Shown here: positions 60,447 to 64,000 of the stretch, piece after piece
How positions within the stretch are numbered: the first letter of the stretch is position 1
How the letters are laid out: every line of letters begins with the position of its first letter
Assembly (NCBI GenBank): GCA_008080745.1
Contig: SHMX01000001.1
Coordinates: 434,617 to 498,616, forward strand
Direction of reading: 5' to 3'
Length of the DNA stretch: 64,000 nt
Origin: Candidatus Thorarchaeota archaeon
GTDB lineage: Archaea > Asgardarchaeota > Thorarchaeia > Thorarchaeales > Thorarchaeaceae
Program-made: the position numbers and the translations under genes
Notes under the pieces: generated by a model
Database searches by the model: none
Seen by the model: the letters and a program-made list of their open reading frames with translations, nothing else
Told to the model about the DNA's origin: nothing

Positions 60447-63362
60447 CTACAAATTACGTAATGCAGTAGCTGGATTAACTTCACCTGCCCTTCGAGCGGG
60501 GAAGTAACAGCTTGCTATCATCACAAAGCTCTCCAGAGAGAGGATTATCAACATCATGGTAATGGGATAAGTGAGAACAGCCCCCAGAACCGGAGAGAAG
60601 GGAGAGACACCAAGGGTAAGTATACCCATAACATAACCAAACACTAGACCAAGTATTGCACTAATCGCTATTGAGGCAATCACGATACCTGAAAATTCTC
60701 CAAACACCATTGAGACAACCTGACTCTTAGTCCCACCAAGTGATCGGAATAATGCATATTCAGATTTCCGCTCCAGAACTGCAGACCCCAGAAATAGTGC
60801 TAGCGATGCCAGACCCATAATAGCACACATGATAAAGGATACTACAGTCAGACCTTGAATACCGGATAGAAAGAGCTGAATCGAATAAGATTCAGATTTG
60901 ATGTCAAATGTTGTAGGGGTATAGACATCGGTATTCCGCTCCAGATTAAAGGTTTCAACAAGAGGAGTCATATCAGAATAGCATGAAACGTCTACTAGAA
61001 AGGTTTCAGCACCATCATATCCTCCCGCTTGTGCTATGAAATCCAAATTGACAATGGCAAAGCCGCCATTTCCTGCTTGGAAACCAAATTGTGATCCAAA
61101 GGTCGGTGCGACAAGCTCATCTGTTGCACCAATACCAAAACCGGGGGCACTTTGAAGAAGACCTATAATCTCAAATTGATAGTAACGACTTTCGTCTTCC
61201 TCGGCCGCTCCATAATAGACACCAACAGTCTGACCCACCGTCTTATTCCAGAGTTTTGCATGATATTCGCTGATTATTATACCATGTTTATTTTCATGCA
61301 GTGCTTGAAGTAATTCTTCGGGAGTCCCACTCACGAAGGAATCTTCTCTAAATAATCCAATACGCGAGTAAGGTAACGGATCTACTGCCTCTAGAAAGAA
61401 GGTATACGAACCAACCATAGACCAAGTTTCAATAACTGGAGTAGCTTCTATTACACCGGGGTACTGTAAGAGTGTTTCATTGAAATTGAAGGGCTTGGTA
61501 CTGCATTCAATCCTGATATCAGCTCCCAGTGAGTATTCCAGCTCATTTTGTAATGTAGATTCAAAAGTTGTTACCTGAATCAACATCATTGTGGTCGTGG
61601 TCAAGGTGAGTGTTAGAATAACCAGAAGGGGGATGAATTGGCCCTTTCGCTTTCTAAGACTTTGAGACATGTACAAACTCTTCTCTCCAAGAAGGAAACT
61701 CGTTCCACTAGATACCTTTGCAGTAACCAATCGCATTGCACGAGAGCCAAGATACGCCGCCAGAAACAATACAAGAGTAGCTACCAATATCTCCATAATT
61801 GCAAAGCCACCCACTGGTGCTATTATCTCCGGAACAATGACGAGAGCAGCAAGTACGATAGCCAGGCTTACGGTATATTTCCATAGACTCGCGTCTTCTG
61901 CACCCTCTTCAGCATTCATTGCAGCGGGTTGACCGACTTCAGAAACATCAATTCTCCGTGCCACATGTAATAGATATGCAGATGGAAGATACATCGCAAT
62001 TGCTCCTGCAATTATCAATGCAACGGGATTAATGGTTATTGAAGATAGAAATCGAGTGAAAACTGCAGAATCAAACATAAACAGACCAACGGATGATGCA
62101 ATCATAGGTGCCATCAAAATCGATAGGCCCATGGCTATTACAAAACCGAAGACACATAGAAACAATGATTCCCACATGAAAGTGGAGAATATCTGATTGA
62201 AGGATGCACCTTTTGAACGGAGAGCACTAATCTCGCCCTTTCTTCTTGAAACCGATGTTTCGGAAGTGAATAAAGTTAGCATTAGGCTCATAATCATAAT
62301 GGGGAAGACCACAACCGTGAGTACCCTACTAGCAACAAATGTCCGTATTGTGCTCTCCAGCTCCCAAATATAACGCAAACCTTTGACATCAACATCCTGA
62401 AACTGTTCCAGAATACTTTCCTGAAAGTATTCCAGATTGGGCACTAGTCGATCCGTTCCCATTGAGATAAGTCTTGGTAGAGAGGCTCGCATGAAGAGAA
62501 ATCCACCAAAACCATGAGCAATAATCTCTCCAACATCGCCCTCCTGCATTGCATCTTCGCTTATTATAACCGAGTCAGCTAGTCCTAATACCGGAGAAGC
62601 AAATCCAAATGGATCCCAGTTCTTCCTTAGTATGGATGTCATCACCTGAGCACTGATTGTTCCGGAATCTTTTGCCTCATAGATTCCCATTACTGTGAGA
62701 TTTGTTAAAGACCTTGCATTTAGTTGAGTTGCAGTCCATGATAAACCTGGATCAGGCATTCGTTTGATAACATCCATTGAAATAACGCTGCCAACCTCAA
62801 TCGTAATGCCATGTACTTGTCGAGTATAGGAGCAGAATTGTTCGGATACCAGAACTTCATCGGGTAACAAAGCAGTAAAGTTGCCTTCGTAATCAAATTC
62901 TCGAGCCCATGTTTCAATGAAATTGTTATCTGCAATTATAACGCGCATGTCTTTTATGCCATGAATATAGTTTAATCCTATCATATTATATGGAGTATAA
63001 TCTGGCAATGATTCTCCAGTCAAGACACCAATTGTGCTAGATACTCGCGAGGAGAATTCTAGAAAATTAGTGCTATCAACATATTCCTGCACATCCGGCA
63101 TGTCTGCTGATTGATACGAATTATATCCATCAGGATATGCAACATATTGGAAAGCAACATCATCAAAATAATCTTCGACGACAAGACGAGTTCCAGTATC
63201 ACTCCAGACAAATACTGTTGTCGGTAATGCAATACCTATTGCCAAGATGATTGCAATACCAGCATTTCGAACTGGATAGTTTTTCAGAGAGCTCAGTGCG
63301 TATCCTAAGGACCACCAGCGGTTTCCTTTGAGCATCTTCGGTCGTTGTGTCAATGATATCAA
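60447..63362 (-). CDS. ABC transporter permease, double FtsX domain
   Basis: A 971-residue membrane protein. An N-terminal helix (NAGIAIILAIGIALPTTVFV) is followed by a large extracytoplasmic region (about 35-320), then membrane helices (330-500). A second external region and C-terminal FtsX domain come next: ALFLGSAVLERKSEYAL with FRSLGGTK, and SCYFPARRAGEVNPATALRNL. Two FtsX-like halves in one chain is common for archaeal MacB-type permeases. It probably pairs with the adjacent ATPase. Start uncertain (TTG 63362 or nearby). Confidence 0.92.
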   Translation of the reverse strand: MISLTQRPKMLKGNRWWSLGYALSSLKNYPVRNAGIAIILAIGIALPTTVFVWSDTGTRLVVEDYFDDVAFQYVAYPDGYNSYQSADMPDVQEYVDSTNFLEFSSRVSSTIGVLTGESLPDYTPYNMIGLNYIHGIKDMRVIIADNNFIETWAREFDYEGNFTALLPDEVLVSEQFCSYTRQVHGITIEVGSVISMDVIKRMPDPGLSWTATQLNARSLTNLTVMGIYEAKDSGTISAQVMTSILRKNWDPFGFASPVLGLADSVIISEDAMQEGDVGEIIAHGFGGFLFMRASLPRLISMGTDRLVPNLEYFQESILEQFQDVDVKGLRYIWELESTIRTFVASRVLTVVVFPIMIMSLMLTLFTSETSVSRRKGEISALRSKGASFNQIFSTFMWESLFLCVFGFVIAMGLSILMAPMIASSVGLFMFDSAVFTRFLSSITINPVALIIAGAIAMYLPSAYLLHVARRIDVSEVGQPAAMNAEEGAEDASLWKYTVSLAIVLAALVIVPEIIAPVGGFAIMEILVATLVLFLAAYLGSRAMRLVTAKVSSGTSFLLGEKSLYMSQSLRKRKGQFIPLLVILTLTLTTTTMMLIQVTTFESTLQNELEYSLGADIRIECSTKPFNFNETLLQYPGVIEATPVIETWSMVGSYTFFLEAVDPLPYSRIGLFREDSFVSGTPEELLQALHENKHGIIISEYHAKLWNKTVGQTVGVYYGAAEEDESRYYQFEIIGLLQSAPGFGIGATDELVAPTFGSQFGFQAGNGGFAIVNLDFIAQAGGYDGAETFLVDVSCYSDMTPLVETFNLERNTDVYTPTTFDIKSESYSIQLFLSGIQGLTVVSFIMCAIMGLASLALFLGSAVLERKSEYALFRSLGGTKSQVVSMVFGEFSGIVIASIAISAILGLVFGYVMGILTLGVSPFSPVLGAVLTYPITMMLIILSLESFVMIASCYFPARRAGEVNPATALRNL

Positions 63363-63366
63363 GTCC

Positions 63367-64000
63367 TCATAGATTTCTTAGCACAATTGCAGGATCAGTC
63401 TTTGAAGCCTCTCTTGCAGGCCAATAAGCTCCAAGAATCATCATGAATACCTCAAGAAGAAGTACTCCAGTTAGGAATCCAACTGGAAATACAACCAGAG
63501 CTTGAAGCGTACGAGCAAAGGGACTCATCGAAAAGATGACAATGCTCTGTACATAGCCAAATATTGTCCCCAGTACTAGGCTCAATGCCAGGGCTGCTAG
63601 GACGATTCCGGTAAACTCTGACAATACCATCTTGACGATTTGCTGTCTTGAACCTCCAACTGCCCGCAAAATAGCGTAGTCCCGTTTTCTCTCACGAACT
63701 ATTGAACCTAAGAAGAGAGTCAGTGCAAACATACTCAGTAAAAGTGACATGGCAAAACCAATCGAGAAGAGACCCTGAACAGTACTGAGGAAAAGAGCAG
63801 TACCAAAGGATATTCCTTCCAAGTCGAAACTGCCTGCAGTAGTTGCTGTGACACCTTGAAGATCATTTAGCGCACGTACAACCAAATCTTCATCGGTTAC
63901 ACAAACAAGATCAGCAAGGAACAATGTGGCCGTGGCCCTATCTGTCATTTCTGATACAAAGGCAATATTTGCCAATGCAAACCCAGAGAGACCCGATTGA
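63367..64000 (-). CDS. ABC permease, C-terminal FtsX domain (5' end outside window)
   Basis: A partial gene: the frame is open to the right window edge, so the TTG at 63975 is not the true start. Visible residues: SGLSGFALANIAFVSE, a short external segment, then a membrane helix (QGLFSIGFAMSLLLSMF), FLGSIVRERKRDYAILRAVGGSR, and the PAREASKTDPAIVLRNL end. Its tail resembles that of the permease 4 bases downstream. Together they make tandem permeases for one ATPase, either a heterodimer or duplicates. Confidence 0.88.
   Translation of the reverse strand, partial: QSGLSGFALANIAFVSEMTDRATATLFLADLVCVTDEDLVVRALNDLQGVTATTAGSFDLEGISFGTALFLSTVQGLFSIGFAMSLLLSMFALTLFLGSIVRERKRDYAILRAVGGSRQQIVKMVLSEFTGIVLAALALSLVLGTIFGYVQSIVIFSMSPFARTLQALVVFPVGFLTGVLLLEVFMMILGAYWPAREASKTDPAIVLRNL

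Overview
The window is one contiguous piece of an archaeal chromosome, densely packed on both strands. It carries markers that together point to an Asgard archaeon, most likely a thorarchaeote or close relative (lineage is inference). These are a Vps4 ATPase with a MIT remnant, ESCRT-II Vps25 and Vps22/36 homologues, an IFT52-like GIFT-domain protein, archaeosine synthase (ArcS plus RaSEA), bifunctional FBP aldolase/phosphatase, archaeal triosephosphate isomerase, ABCE1/Rli1, the NurA-HerA-Mre11-Rad50 operon, an intein-split family B DNA polymerase and tRNA genes. I see no phage, insertion sequence or CRISPR array.

Layout. 1-4000: end of an ESCRT cluster (vps4, vps25, convergent vps22/36), then an exported protein with a caspase/CHAT-like His-Cys pair. 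4000-13400: aspS divergent from a large receiver-PAS-histidine kinase, a broken winged-helix gene, a class III aminotransferase, two small four-helix membrane proteins, a zinc-ribbon protein and a glycosidase-like protein. 13600-17400: polB with a 323-residue intein. 17500-21200: a PPC/DUF296 protein, a HIT protein, the GIFT/IFT52-like protein and a GT-C-like membrane protein. 21265-27749: the DNA end-resection operon. 28000-31000: a degenerate metallo-beta-lactamase-fold protein, a large intracellular protein of Ig-like repeats and a small acidic protein. 31000-36700: arcS-raSEA and an Hrq1/MrfA-type helicase, one leftward run. 36900-40700: a cobalamin sensor with a CarH-like cap motif coupled to a histidine kinase, two thioredoxins and a gamma-carbonic-anhydrase-like protein. 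40700-49900: a ligand-depleted M24 protein, two tRNA-Arg genes flanking a small protein, transcription-factor-like proteins, a NIF3-like protein, a DUF89 protein, tpiA, an SCP2-like protein, parvulin, fbp and uridine phosphorylase. 49900-57400: rli1, a candidate C/D box sRNA, a compact run (YkgJ-like, PHP, amidohydrolase, Mut7-C), OsmC, a medium-chain dehydrogenase and a TOPRIM protein. 57400-64000: an ABC ATPase, FtsX-type permeases and a membrane-anchored hydrolase.

How the genes work together. The clearest functional units are ESCRT membrane remodelling at the left edge, double-strand-break resection (nurA-herA-mre11-rad50), tRNA archaeosine modification (arcS-raSEA), a soluble B12-dependent signalling pair, gluconeogenesis (tpiA, fbp), and an MacB-like export or lipoprotein-handling system at the right edge. 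Starts were often decided by Shine-Dalgarno-like GGTG, GAGG or GGAG motifs 5-10 bases upstream; GTG and TTG starts are common. Many gene ends carry a hairpin, some followed by a T tract, which is notable for an archaeon. Most attractive for follow-up are the CarH-like B12 sensor with its kinase, the exported caspase-like protein beside ESCRT-II, the IFT52-like GIFT protein, and the PCNA-binding motifs at both ends of PolB.
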